In this document: piece after piece, positions 6,456 to 13,510 of the stretch
Layout: every line of letters starts with the position of its first letter
Position numbering within the stretch: position 1 is the stretch's first letter
Source of the DNA: Leptolyngbya sp. Cla-17
Lineage (GTDB): Bacteria; Cyanobacteriota; Cyanobacteriia; Leptolyngbyales; Leptolyngbyaceae
Assembly: GCF_016807185.1 (NCBI RefSeq)
Contig: NZ_JAEVYN010000003.1
Coordinates: 310,001-374,000, forward strand
DNA length: 64,000 nucleotides
Direction of reading: 5' to 3'
The notes under the pieces: model-generated
The model's input: only the letters and a program-made list of their open reading frames with translations
The model's database searches: none
Told to the model about the DNA's origin: nothing
Made by a program: the position numbers and the translations under genes

Positions 6456-9425
6456 ATGGTTGATCAGTTTTATGGTGGCGCACCTCCGGAATTCTCGACG
6501 ACTAATGAGAACACCCGGTATGAAGGTGCGTCTGCTGTGATCGCTCCGTCAGAACCCGATGCCGGCTACCTCAAACGAACCGCGCATGGGTTAACGGCAC
6601 TGGCGATCGCCGCTGTTTTTACCTTTGTGATTCCATCTGACCCAAACAACCGTTGGTTCTGGAATCTGTTGCAATGGGGCGGCTTAACGTCCGCGTTTGC
6701 CGCCGTTGCTCTGTACAGCAAGGTTGAGGAGGAGGAAGAAAAATTGCAAAATAGCCTGGAGATGCAGGTTCAGGAGGCTATTACCACGACCGCAACTCGC
6801 TTAAAGCAGCAATACGAAAGCCACCTGTATCAGCTGCAACTTCAGCATCAAGATGATCGGCAAACAATTCATCAGCAGTATCTTGCCGCCGCTCAAGCGC
6901 AAGTAGATCAGTTGACCTACCGCCACCAGCAACAGCTTGGGCAATTCCATACCCAGATGGAGCACTCGCAAGGGGATGCAACCCTGTGGCAACATCAAGT
7001 AGAGGCTTTAAATCTGGAGTTGACCCAGGTGCAGGCAGCGGCACTAGAGCAACTGAATCAGGAGCGAGACACCATTGCCCTCAAAGAAATGCAGTTCCAG
7101 CGCCAGCAGGAGCAGTTAGAACTTGAGCGACAGCAACTCCAAGCAGAGCACCAGCAACTGGACCATTGGCTAGCGGAACAAAGACAGTCCTTAACCCAGC
7201 AAAAAGAGGCTCTAGAGTCACGAGAAGTGACTTTAGAAACCAGTCTTGCCCAGCAATATCAAGAGCATCTCCAGGAGCTTCAATCGCGGGAACAGACATT
7301 ACGCGATCTCGAACTGGCATTTGAAGAACAACTGGAGCAGCGGGTGCTGGCAGAAGAGACAAGGCTCAAAGAGCTTGAAGCCCAGATGATGGCAAACTTT
7401 GAGCGATTGTGGTCTGAGCGGGAACAGCTTTATTCGGCTCTGGCAAATAAGGCAATGACCGAGGCGTACAGGCTCAAGCAGCCGGATAAAACGCCCGGTG
7501 CCACCCACGAAGAACTATTGGCAGATAAGGTGATTGACCTGCTCTATCGGCATGGCATTATCGCCAAGCGCCCTGTGGTGGAACCCAAGCCTCACAACCA
7601 GTTTGACCTCACCTTCACTATTCTCCCGATTGATCCAGTGCTCAACCAGAACCGGGGTGACGATGAACCGGAATACATTACTAATCTAGTCGATGCCTTT
7701 AAGCTGATTCAAACCAAGCTGCTCGATGGCATCAAGAATGTCGTCAATGGCTGTGCCTCTAAACCCCAAGCAGAGATGGTCTATGGCGGCATTCAGCTTG
7801 CGATCGACATCTCTGGAATTGATTGGGAAGCTCAAGCCCAAGAGCGTAAACGGGCGAAAGAACCGCAAGTCCTTGAAGCGGAACCCGATTGGCTGCTGGT
7901 GGTCGCAGAAATAGGCAATCACTTTCGGATTACTGGACCGACTGACTCTGGTAAATCTGCCCTGGCAGATAACCTGGTTGGGTCGCTGCAAGCCGTGTTT
8001 GGCACGTTAAGCGTCACTCTAGCTGATCCCAAATATCCCTTTACCGAATGGACGACCTTTCAACCGAACTTTAAGGGAGCTGAGGAGTGCTTAGTTGGGG
8101 TGGGCAAGCTGGAGCGATTAGTGGATTCTCGCTTTATTCAAGCGCGGTTGGATAAGGATGCAGGGAGAGCAATTCGAGAATTTCCAGCAGAACTCTTTGC
8201 CCTTGATGAAGCCGAAATCTTGATGGATGAAGCTCGATTGCGAGATGACATTGATCCCCCTGGACGCGGGCAACTCTCGATGCAACGAAACCTGGCGCGG
8301 ATGTTGCGGAAAGGCTTGAAACTGGGGCGTGGGCTGACTAAGAAAAAAGGTAAAGGGCTGAAGGTTTTATACGTGGCACAATCCCCATTGTGTAGCCGTT
8401 TAGGACTCAACCGAGATGACTTCGATCAGTCCGTCAACATCTTCATCGGCGAGAACATTCCTCGCGCTTTGGATGAGGAATTGAAAGGCAAAGTTAGCTC
8501 CACTGATAAAGAGTTTTGGTTGGCTCAATATCACCTGCGGGTTGCACGCGGCGATTCATACTTTTGTTTGGTTAAAATGCCTGGAAAACGTCCCTTTATT
8601 GCTTCCATGCCTACTCCTGGCACCTATGCCGTCAATGGCGTTACTATCTCCCACTTATCTGAACCAGAACCTGTAAATGGAACTATCAGAGATGAAGACT
8701 TAGATACGATTAATCTGGATGACCAGACTCATGTTGAGACAACCTTTGATTCGTCTCATCCCTCTGCTGACTCTGAGGTTGATCAGGTTGAGAACTCCCC
8801 CAAGGGTGAGTTTGATTTAAAGCTCCCTTACCTGAACAACCTTCCTCCTGAACAAGTGGCACAGTTACTCCAAGGATTGGGCTTTAACCAGGGTGAAGAT
8901 AGCTCTCAAGATGACCTAAAAGCTTCCTCAGATAACAGTTTGGGGCAGGTTGATCAAGGTTTTAGTGAGGATCAAGACTGGCAACCTGATGAGGTTGACA
9001 GATCTTCCTCGGATATCCCCCCACCGGAAGCAGGTTTTGACCAGGTTGACCAAGTTGGGGAGGTTGAGAGGCTTGGGGAGGATGGTAAGGTTTTGCCGCC
9101 ATTTAACCCTCAAAATGCAGATGTCACTTCCGCTGCAAACCTTGATCAATCCTCTCCTTCTTTCCCTGCAACTCCTACGAGTGATGTCGCACCTGAGACA
9201 GATAGTCTGCATGTTTTGCCCTGGTCTTCTACGGCAAAACCAGGCAGGTTATTCGAGAGTGCCAAAGGGCGAATTACTCAACTCATGGGTCAAGGGTACA
9301 CAAAGCCGTTTGAGATTTGCACGGCAATTTGGGGGAAAGCTATTAACCCGCACTCCAAGCCTTACAACGGCAAAGGAGGAGTCAAGAATTTAGTCGAGAA
9401 ACTGATAACAGACTTGAATCAGTAA
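6456..9425 (+). CDS. membrane-anchored coiled-coil ATPase, FtsK/coupling-protein-like
   Basis: A 989-residue protein with a clear architecture. Two hydrophobic segments lie near residues 45-85 (LTALAIAAVFTFVIP and a second ending in AAVALYSKV). A very long Gln/Glu-rich coiled coil covers about 90-345. An ATPase domain follows with Walker A GPTDSGKSALADNL near residue 494 and Walker B ELFALDEAE near 578. Next is a segment with LKVLYVAQSPL and NIFIGENIPRAL that fits the motor's downstream motifs. An acidic, Asp/Gln/Val-repeat linker (about 745-905) leads to a C-terminal about 75-residue winged-helix-like tail. This resembles DNA-pumping ATPases of the FtsK/TraD/VirD4 class, with the tail perhaps recognising DNA. 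It is the largest gene of the block. I cannot tell conjugation from plasmid segregation. Confidence 0.55.
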   Translation: MVDQFYGGAPPEFSTTNENTRYEGASAVIAPSEPDAGYLKRTAHGLTALAIAAVFTFVIPSDPNNRWFWNLLQWGGLTSAFAAVALYSKVEEEEEKLQNSLEMQVQEAITTTATRLKQQYESHLYQLQLQHQDDRQTIHQQYLAAAQAQVDQLTYRHQQQLGQFHTQMEHSQGDATLWQHQVEALNLELTQVQAAALEQLNQERDTIALKEMQFQRQQEQLELERQQLQAEHQQLDHWLAEQRQSLTQQKEALESREVTLETSLAQQYQEHLQELQSREQTLRDLELAFEEQLEQRVLAEETRLKELEAQMMANFERLWSEREQLYSALANKAMTEAYRLKQPDKTPGATHEELLADKVIDLLYRHGIIAKRPVVEPKPHNQFDLTFTILPIDPVLNQNRGDDEPEYITNLVDAFKLIQTKLLDGIKNVVNGCASKPQAEMVYGGIQLAIDISGIDWEAQAQERKRAKEPQVLEAEPDWLLVVAEIGNHFRITGPTDSGKSALADNLVGSLQAVFGTLSVTLADPKYPFTEWTTFQPNFKGAEECLVGVGKLERLVDSRFIQARLDKDAGRAIREFPAELFALDEAEILMDEARLRDDIDPPGRGQLSMQRNLARMLRKGLKLGRGLTKKKGKGLKVLYVAQSPLCSRLGLNRDDFDQSVNIFIGENIPRALDEELKGKVSSTDKEFWLAQYHLRVARGDSYFCLVKMPGKRPFIASMPTPGTYAVNGVTISHLSEPEPVNGTIRDEDLDTINLDDQTHVETTFDSSHPSADSEVDQVENSPKGEFDLKLPYLNNLPPEQVAQLLQGLGFNQGEDSSQDDLKASSDNSLGQVDQGFSEDQDWQPDEVDRSSSDIPPPEAGFDQVDQVGEVERLGEDGKVLPPFNPQNADVTSAANLDQSSPSFPATPTSDVAPETDSLHVLPWSSTAKPGRLFESAKGRITQLMGQGYTKPFEICTAIWGKAINPHSKPYNGKGGVKNLVEKLITDLNQ

Positions 9426-9500
9426 GTTTTAGCTAAAGCGTTTTGAACAACTTTAGTATTCATTTCTCAGTGGACATTCTTTCTCCTAACAAGGAGGTCA

Positions 9501-10058
9501 ATGATGACGAACAGCACTTCATCAGCACGAGGAAAGCAGTTATTCAACTCGCTACTGACCATGGCAGGTCTTGTGGTAGTAGGTGTGGCTGGAGTTGCGT
9601 TTTATGCCAATACAAAAGAGTCCAGAGGTGCTTATGGGTCTGGTCATCTACCTTTGACTAATCATCCAACACAAGGAGAAATAAGTCCGCAGATAACCAT
9701 CCCTAATTCTGAACTGACTCCTTATGTGCCCAAAGCCAATCCATCCCTAAGTGCATCTGGTAACCCCGGTAGTCGATGGAAAGATTCTTATCGAACCTAT
9801 CAGATTCCTGCCTATTGCAATGGATCACCTAGCAGCGGGGCAAACTTCAGGCAGTATCCGACGCTAGATTCCAATGCAATTTTGGGCGCTGTTGAGTCTG
9901 GACAAACCATTTGGCTAACAGGGCACAGAATCAAAAGTGATGGGGTCGTGTGGTATGAATCGATTAACCCGATGCCGCTGGCTCCAACAACCGATTCAAC
10001 GGCTCAAAACAAGTTGGATGCTTATCAAGTTGGCTGGATTGCAGATTGCTTCTTTTAA
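9501..10058 (+). CDS. exported or membrane-anchored SH3-like domain protein
   Basis: A 185-residue protein preceded by a near-perfect Shine-Dalgarno (AAGGAGGT, 9490-9497). Residues about 16-36 are a hydrophobic anchor or signal segment (LFNSLLTMAGLVVVGVAGVA). A Ser/Pro-rich linker follows, and the C-terminal about 85 residues look like a bacterial SH3 domain (ANFRQYPTLDSNAILGAVES, then GVVWYESI and QVGWIADCFF). Such domains often bind cell-wall or surface polymers. It closes the forward block behind the coupling-like ATPase, so a role at the envelope for that system is plausible. An ATG at 9504 is an equally possible start. Confidence 0.55.
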   Translation: MMTNSTSSARGKQLFNSLLTMAGLVVVGVAGVAFYANTKESRGAYGSGHLPLTNHPTQGEISPQITIPNSELTPYVPKANPSLSASGNPGSRWKDSYRTYQIPAYCNGSPSSGANFRQYPTLDSNAILGAVESGQTIWLTGHRIKSDGVVWYESINPMPLAPTTDSTAQNKLDAYQVGWIADCFF

Positions 10059-10268
10059 CAAGTTGCTAATCGCCAATACCTGTAGCTCTTAAAATCTGCC
10101 GAAATTAAGAAGTTGCACCAAAATAGAGAAGGGTTTGTAGTGGTTTAGTCAATAATCTGTCGCTGTGTCCGCCAAAGATGCTTTTCACGGGATTGTTATT
10201 ACTGCCCTCCAGAAAGATGGGTGGCTCATCACTCATGACCGGAGGTATGGGATTCAAGCCCCGCTCCT

Positions 10269-10604
10269 TTAGGACGGCTTTTCTTGATTTCTAATGTATT
10301 CCTTTAGAACCTCTAATGGCGCTCCTCCAACTGAAAGCGCAAAGTAGCTAGGACTCCAGAGTGCTTCTTTGTGTGGTTTTGGCAATCCAGCTTGTCCGTA
10401 ACGACGGCTCGATACCCCTTTGAGAGCATTAACCATCTGAGAAACTGAAAGCTTTGGAGGATACTCTATCAGTGCGTGTGCGTGGTTTCCTTCGCCATTA
10501 AATTCAAGAATCTGGAAGTTCATCTTTTCAGCGACTTCACGAAACGATTTTTCAATCAAATCAAGGCTTTCAGCCGTAAATATAGACCGACGATATTTAG
10601 CCAC
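10269..10604 (-). CDS. tnpA: IS200/IS605 transposase TnpA (Y1 HUH), N-terminally short
   Basis: A 111-residue Y1 transposase that nicks and joins single-stranded IS ends through a catalytic tyrosine. The HUH-type pair is in GNHAHALIEYPP and the likely nucleophile is the Tyr in LKEYIRNQ; WSPSYFALSVGG is also typical. Most family members have about 20 more residues before AKYRRSIF. Here the frame runs back only to PQFLIC before a TAG, because the GIY-YIG gene ends there. The first strand of the fold is therefore missing, and the element may depend on a TnpA supplied elsewhere. Start GTG at 10604. Confidence 0.75.
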   Translation of the reverse strand: MAKYRRSIFTAESLDLIEKSFREVAEKMNFQILEFNGEGNHAHALIEYPPKLSVSQMVNALKGVSSRRYGQAGLPKPHKEALWSPSYFALSVGGAPLEVLKEYIRNQEKPS

Positions 10605-10609
10605 GCAGA

Positions 10610-11050
10610 TTAAGAACTGGGGCTAACGTTGTACTTAGGCTTGAAACGGGCTATACATTTTTTCTCAAAATCGACCCTACTAGATTTTATTCTTTCAATC
10701 CAATGTATTCTAGCGCTAGGATTTTCCTGCAAAAGCGATGCCCTTTTGTGGTGATTGCCAGTCATCCTTTCATAAAGATTTTGAGCGTTCCCAATATAGA
10801 TGACCTCTTCGTCATCCATCACAAAATACACGCAGGAAACTTGCTGAACCATTTGCCATTTTGACAGTGGGACAGAGGGGAGTAAGTAAGGGGTGATTGT
10901 TGCTGGCTTTATCCTTTTGGGGTTGATCTTCTCTTCTAAAGATCTGATGTAACTCCTAATAACATCAGTTTGATTTCTCTCTGTCATCTCGCAGAACTCT
11001 TGTAGCAGTTCAAGTTCTGACTCAGGCAATCTAAGATTTAAGGTCCCCAT
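10610..11050 (-). CDS. ribbon-helix-helix + GIY-YIG domain protein carried by the IS
   Basis: With the ATG at 11050 the protein has 146 residues. The frame extends upstream to 11143, but that part overlaps tnpB's leader and looks non-coding. N-terminus: MGTLNLRLPESELELLQEF, then a helix with RNQTDVIRSYIRSLEEKI, a ribbon-helix-helix DNA-binding pattern. C-terminus (about 60-146): a GIY-YIG-like nuclease fold with CVYFVMDDEEVIYIGNAQNL as the Y/IG strand pair, followed by YERMTGNHHKRAS. The second GIY-YIG arginine/glutamate set is not obvious, so activity is uncertain. It sits between tnpA and tnpB, separated by 6 and 51 bases. It may be a homing-type nuclease or a self-regulator of the element. 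Confidence 0.65.
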   Translation of the reverse strand: MGTLNLRLPESELELLQEFCEMTERNQTDVIRSYIRSLEEKINPKRIKPATITPYLLPSVPLSKWQMVQQVSCVYFVMDDEEVIYIGNAQNLYERMTGNHHKRASLLQENPSARIHWIERIKSSRVDFEKKCIARFKPKYNVSPSS

Positions 11051-11101
11051 TTGTAATGCAAAATGCGTTACAATGATTCTAGCATAGTTGAAGCGCAGAC
11101 C

Positions 11102-12289
11102 ATGAAAGCCCGGTATCAGTACAGATTTTATCCAACCAGCCAACAGCGACAGAGCTTAGCTCAGTTGTTTGGTTGTGTGCGGGTAGTTTGGAATGATGCC
11201 TTAGCGCTCTGCAAGCAGTCTGAGAAGCTGCCGAGTAATAACGACTTGCAAAAGTTGGTCATCACTCAAGCTAAAAAGACGGTTGAGCGGGAATGGTTAG
11301 CAACCGTTTCCAATATTCCGTTGCAGCAGTCTGTGGCTGATTTGGGAGTTGCCTACAAAAACTTTTTCGACTCGCTTAAGGGCAAGCGGAAAGGGAAAAA
11401 GGTTGGGACTCCCAGATTCAAAAAGAAGACTGGGAGGCAATCAGCGCGGTTTAGAATTGGTGGTTTTTCAATCAAAGGCGATTCAGTCTATCTTGCCAAG
11501 ATTGGCGAGATGTCGCCTATTTGGTCTAGAGAATTGCCATCAGAGCCTAGCTCTGTCACGGTCATTAAAGACGCAGCTAATCGATATTTCCTTAGCTTTG
11601 TTGTAGAAGTTGAACCTATTCAAATCCATGCCAAGAACCAAAGCATCGGAATTGATTTAGGGATTAAGACTTTTGCATTTATGAGCAATGGTGAGAGCGC
11701 TAAAGCACCGGACTACTCTAAGTTAGACCGCAAAATCAGACGCAAGCAGCGCAAGTTAGCCCGTCAGCAGCCCGGTTCTAAGCGTCGAGAAGTCACTCGG
11801 TTGCAGATTGCCAAACTGCACAACCAGATTGCAGACAAGCGAAAAGACTTCTTGCATAAGCTCTCTACCAAAGTGGTTAGGGAGAATCAGATCATCGTGC
11901 TAGAGGACTTAAATATCTCTGGTATGGTCAAGAATCGCAAGTTGTCTAGGGCAATTAGTCTGCAAGGTTGGTCAATGTTCAGAACGTTTTGCGATGGCAA
12001 GTCGGTTCGCTACGGTCGAGACTTTCGGGTAATCAACCGATGGGAGCCAACCTCTCAGATTTGCTCTGATTGTGGGTTTCGATGGGGCAAACTCGACCTG
12101 AAAGTTAGAACCGTTCAATGCATCAATTGTGGCTCAACCCATGATCGAGACGAGAACGCATCCAAGAATATCGAAAAAGTCGGGATAGGGCATTGCCACG
12201 ACTCTAAACAAACGGTGAGGGAGCGTAAGACTACCTCGGTAGCAATTCCCGTTGATCCGTCAAGAATCATCGCGGCTTTAGCCCGGTGA
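11102..12289 (+). CDS. tnpB: TnpB RNA-guided nuclease of IS200/IS605
   Basis: A 395-residue TnpB starting at ATG 11102 (MKARYQYRFYPT). It has all RuvC-like catalytic features: first Asp in GIDLGIKTFAF, Glu in IIVLEDLN and last Asp in DRDENASKNI. It also has the zinc-ribbon pairs CSDCG and CINCG. Family members are RNA-guided DNA endonucleases whose guide comes from the RNA crossing the element's right end. The stop codon is only 9 bases from the right end, so the guide scaffold must overlap the 3' end of tnpB. It appears intact. Its guide should match the xisH sequence beginning at 12299. Confidence 0.9.
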   Translation: MKARYQYRFYPTSQQRQSLAQLFGCVRVVWNDALALCKQSEKLPSNNDLQKLVITQAKKTVEREWLATVSNIPLQQSVADLGVAYKNFFDSLKGKRKGKKVGTPRFKKKTGRQSARFRIGGFSIKGDSVYLAKIGEMSPIWSRELPSEPSSVTVIKDAANRYFLSFVVEVEPIQIHAKNQSIGIDLGIKTFAFMSNGESAKAPDYSKLDRKIRRKQRKLARQQPGSKRREVTRLQIAKLHNQIADKRKDFLHKLSTKVVRENQIIVLEDLNISGMVKNRKLSRAISLQGWSMFRTFCDGKSVRYGRDFRVINRWEPTSQICSDCGFRWGKLDLKVRTVQCINCGSTHDRDENASKNIEKVGIGHCHDSKQTVRERKTTSVAIPVDPSRIIAALAR

Positions 12290-12627
12290 GTATGTCAACC
12301 CTATCCTCTTCAAGCAGGTAGCTTTGACTTAGCGATCGACCTGGGTGCCGAGAAAGTCGTTGCCGCTCAGCGAGGAGAGCAAAAAATTGCAGTTGAAATC
12401 AAAAGCTTTTTAGGACCATCAAAGATTTCACAATTCTATGGTGCGCTTGGACAGTTCATCGCCTATCGTGCGGCTCTACAAATTCAGGAACCAGAACGAA
12501 TGTTATATTTGGCAGTACCCAGTAGCATTTACGAACTATTTTTCGCAACGTCTTTCATCCAAGACCTTGTTGGGCAAAATCAGCTTAATCTTTTAAGCTA
12601 CGATCTTGAGCGGGAGGTAATTGAACG

Positions 12628-12969
12628 TTGGCAACCGGAGCTACACTAGACACTTACCGCCAGTCCATTCGGCAATTGCTGACTCAACATGCCGAGTCAG
12701 TTTGGGATGAGCGCATTCACGCCGAAACTCTGTTTGATACTGAACGAGATCGTTACCAATTGGTCTATGTGGGTTGGCGCGGATCAAAGCGGGTCTATGG
12801 TGTGGTTCTGCACCTTGATGTTATTGATGGCAAGATTTGGATTCAACAGGATGGCACAGAAGTTGGCATTGCGAACAAGTTAGTTGAGTTAGGCGTGCCA
12901 AAGCACGATATTGTTTTGGGCTTTGATCCACCGATGATGCGTCACTACACCGAGTTTTCTGTTGGATGA
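12628..12969 (+). CDS. xisI: XisI family protein
   Basis: A 113-residue protein matching the XisI family: LDTYRQSIRQLL at the start, YQLVYVGWRGSKRVYGVVLH in the middle, a KIWIQQDGTE strand and the ending KHDIVLGFDPPMMRHYTEF. It starts at TTG 12628, inside the 3' end of xisH (22-base overlap), the usual arrangement for the pair. In Anabaena both are needed for fdxN-element excision; other copies have unknown roles. Because xisH is split by an IS, translation of xisI may now rely on the rest of the IS-xisH transcript or on a promoter within the IS. Confidence 0.85.
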   Translation: MATGATLDTYRQSIRQLLTQHAESVWDERIHAETLFDTERDRYQLVYVGWRGSKRVYGVVLHLDVIDGKIWIQQDGTEVGIANKLVELGVPKHDIVLGFDPPMMRHYTEFSVG

Positions 12970-12980
12970 CTCCCCTTCCA

Positions 12981-13490
12981 TCAAGCAGCTCCATCTGAGA
13001 TCGCGCCGTACCCAAAGCAAATCGTTCCTTCATGATGGTACTCAATGCACCACCCTGCTTGAGGTGACCCAATCCAGGTATCCCAGTCGTGGCTGAACAC
13101 GGCAAGAGCGTTCTGCTGCACCGTCGATAGCTGCATCTGCAAAATGGGATTGCGGGCGTTGAACCAGATCACTGTCACCATTGGATTGCCTAATTGAAAC
13201 TGCTGGCAAAGTTGCTCGAGCGCTGCTACAAGCTGCGGCTCTTTTTGACACGGATAGCAAATACTGCCGGGAACGTTTGCCCAATCAATTTGCGACCACT
13301 GCCAGGGGAACGATCGCTTCAACCACTCCCCACAGTCGTTCGCCTGCTGATCATCTGGCAGTCGCCAGGTTACGCGATCGCCTGAAATCCCTAATTGCTC
13401 AATCATCTGCTTGGCAAACTGGGTGTCATGCTGCTGCTTCAGTTGCCGCAGCTTTTGCCGCAGTTTTGCTTGGCGAGTGTTGCTGTCCAT
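12981..13490 (-). CDS. hypothetical protein
   Basis: This is a 169-residue soluble protein of unknown family. The basic N-terminal helix (RQAKLRQKLRQLKQQHDTQF) is followed by a Trp-rich region with CGEWLKRSFPWQWSQIDW and the segment LGNPMVTVIWFNARNPILQM, and it ends GTICFGYG. The alternating strand pattern in the C-terminal half looks like a small alpha/beta domain. It is convergent with xisI, with 11 bases between them, and lies 20 bases downstream of the FAD oxidoreductase gene on the same strand, so it may be the last gene of that unit. No function is proposed. Confidence 0.5.
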   Translation of the reverse strand: MDSNTRQAKLRQKLRQLKQQHDTQFAKQMIEQLGISGDRVTWRLPDDQQANDCGEWLKRSFPWQWSQIDWANVPGSICYPCQKEPQLVAALEQLCQQFQLGNPMVTVIWFNARNPILQMQLSTVQQNALAVFSHDWDTWIGSPQAGWCIEYHHEGTICFGYGAISDGAA

Positions 13491-13510
13491 TAATGGGATA
13501 TCGCTTTAGT

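Larger units (their letters stand above)
10240..12298. mobile_element. IS200/IS605-family element with GIY-YIG passenger gene
   Basis: The boundaries are set by restoring the interrupted xisH frame: left flank ...ACTCATGAC, right flank CCCTATCCTC.... The right end (ATGTCAA after a GCGGCTTTAGCCCGG stem) and an imperfect hairpin near the left end (10256-10281) are typical of this family. Contents are a reverse tnpA, a reverse RHH/GIY-YIG gene and a forward tnpB. There is no target duplication, as expected for HUH-type insertion. The interrupted gene shows that the insertion is comparatively recent. Confidence 0.8.
10165..12649 (+). pseudogene. xisH: xisH, fdxN-element excision controlling factor gene split by an IS
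   Basis: The 5' part starts at GTG 10165 and encodes 25 residues ending DGWLITHD at 10239. The 3' part starts at 12299 and encodes PYPLQAGSFDLAIDLGAEK and onward to TAG at 12647-12649. Joining 10239 to 12299 gives one 141-residue frame with the usual XisH features: KDGW-x-ITHDPYPL, DLGAEK and VEIKSFLGPSKI. The 2,059-bp insert between is an IS200/IS605 element. XisH together with XisI is required for fdxN-element excision in Anabaena heterocysts. Homologous pairs occur widely in other cyanobacteria without a known role. As it stands the gene is disrupted, although precise excision would restore it. It overlaps the start of xisI by 22 bases. Confidence 0.85.

Noticed and set aside
7081..7362. 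Reverse-strand frames within the coiled-coil region of the large ATPase
   Set aside because: They are shadows of the repetitive Gln/Glu codons and have no supporting context.
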